A stretch of 64,000 bases of DNA. Source: Cellulomonas sp. 73-145. GTDB taxonomy: Bacteria > Actinomycetota > Actinomycetes > Actinomycetales > Cellulomonadaceae. Shown piece after piece: positions 63,991-64,000 of the stretch. The position numbers were made by a program, and so were the translations under genes. Where the stretch lies: contig MKTI01000005.1 in NCBI GenBank assembly GCA_001898185.1, positions 310,001 to 374,000 of the forward strand, read 5' to 3'. Position 1 is the stretch's first letter. Each line of letters starts with the position of its first letter. Under the pieces are notes generated by a model. That model saw nothing but the letters and a program-made list of their open reading frames with translations, did not search any database and was not told the DNA's origin.

Positions 63991-64000
63991 GAGCGACCTG

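Overview
The window is chromosomal core DNA of a very GC-rich actinobacterium. By eye it is above 70% GC, has GTG and even TTG starts, and contains many 4-base GTGA/ATGA gene overlaps. Several linkages are typical of Actinomycetota: rnc-rpmF-DUF177-SepIVA-like-coaD, mtrA-mtrB-lpqB, an HU protein with a lysine-rich tail beside leuDC, a LysM gene with an Rv3235-like gene beside secA, and DUF3499 beside a phosphomannomutase-like gene. The best guess is Micrococcales, near Cellulomonadaceae; this is inferred from gene content and order, not from a marker-gene comparison. I see no prophage, insertion sequence, CRISPR array or rRNA.

Layout. 1-1212: the 5' end of RNase E running off the left edge and a 566-base divergent control region. 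1213-9810: cydABDC (bd oxidase plus its assembly exporter), overlapping a DosS-like two-GAF histidine kinase, with a convergent NarL/DosR-type regulator. 9830-21241: a dehydrogenase, then a long minus-strand housekeeping block (FakA-like DAK2 protein, recG, a two-gene ABC transporter, rsmD, coaD, a SepIVA-like coiled coil, DUF177, rpmF, rnc, mutM). 21307-29397: rpmB with a clear promoter and terminator, GNAT, thiL, DUF3515 lipoprotein, ddl, a Cys/Met-metabolism PLP enzyme, gpsA, a PlsC-like acyltransferase and murA. 29555-33566: HU, leuD, leuC with a divergent IclR regulator, then tRNA-Glu(CTC) and tRNA-Gln(CTG).

33759-38790: less well-known genes. These are a CpaE-like ATPase with an arginine in its P-loop, a SAF-domain membrane protein, a small BldC/excisionase-like DNA-binding protein, and a LysM membrane protein whose promoter carries three head-to-tail 10-base repeats. 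38813-48947: secA, a YcaQ-type DNA glycosylase, long-form hibernation factor, comF, and lpqB-mtrB-mtrA. 49174-58042: a tyrosine/glutamine/proline-repeat membrane protein followed by DUF4129, DUF4350, MoxR and DUF58 in overlapping order, an AlkZ-type glycosylase, SpoIIM-like and RDD proteins. 58079-63990: a CDF transporter, Trm112-like protein, a degenerate phosphomannomutase, a small zinc ribbon, DUF3499, a metallopeptidase-family protein with an altered zinc motif, a rhamnosyltransferase-like GT2 and a DUF5719 protein.

How it fits together. Respiration (cyd) looks coupled to a gas/redox two-component system. Much of the rest serves the envelope (murA, ddl, mtrAB-lpqB, secA, MoxR/DUF58, GT2) and ribosome function (rpmB, rpmF, rnc, rsmD, hpf). 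At least thirteen genes have a TANNNT -10 element ending 5-9 bases before the start codon and no Shine-Dalgarno, which points to widespread leaderless transcription. The most unusual items are the degenerate mutase, the BldC-like protein with nearby 10-base direct repeats, the R-type P-loop ATPase, the two glycosylase subtypes, and the palindrome over the cyd promoter.
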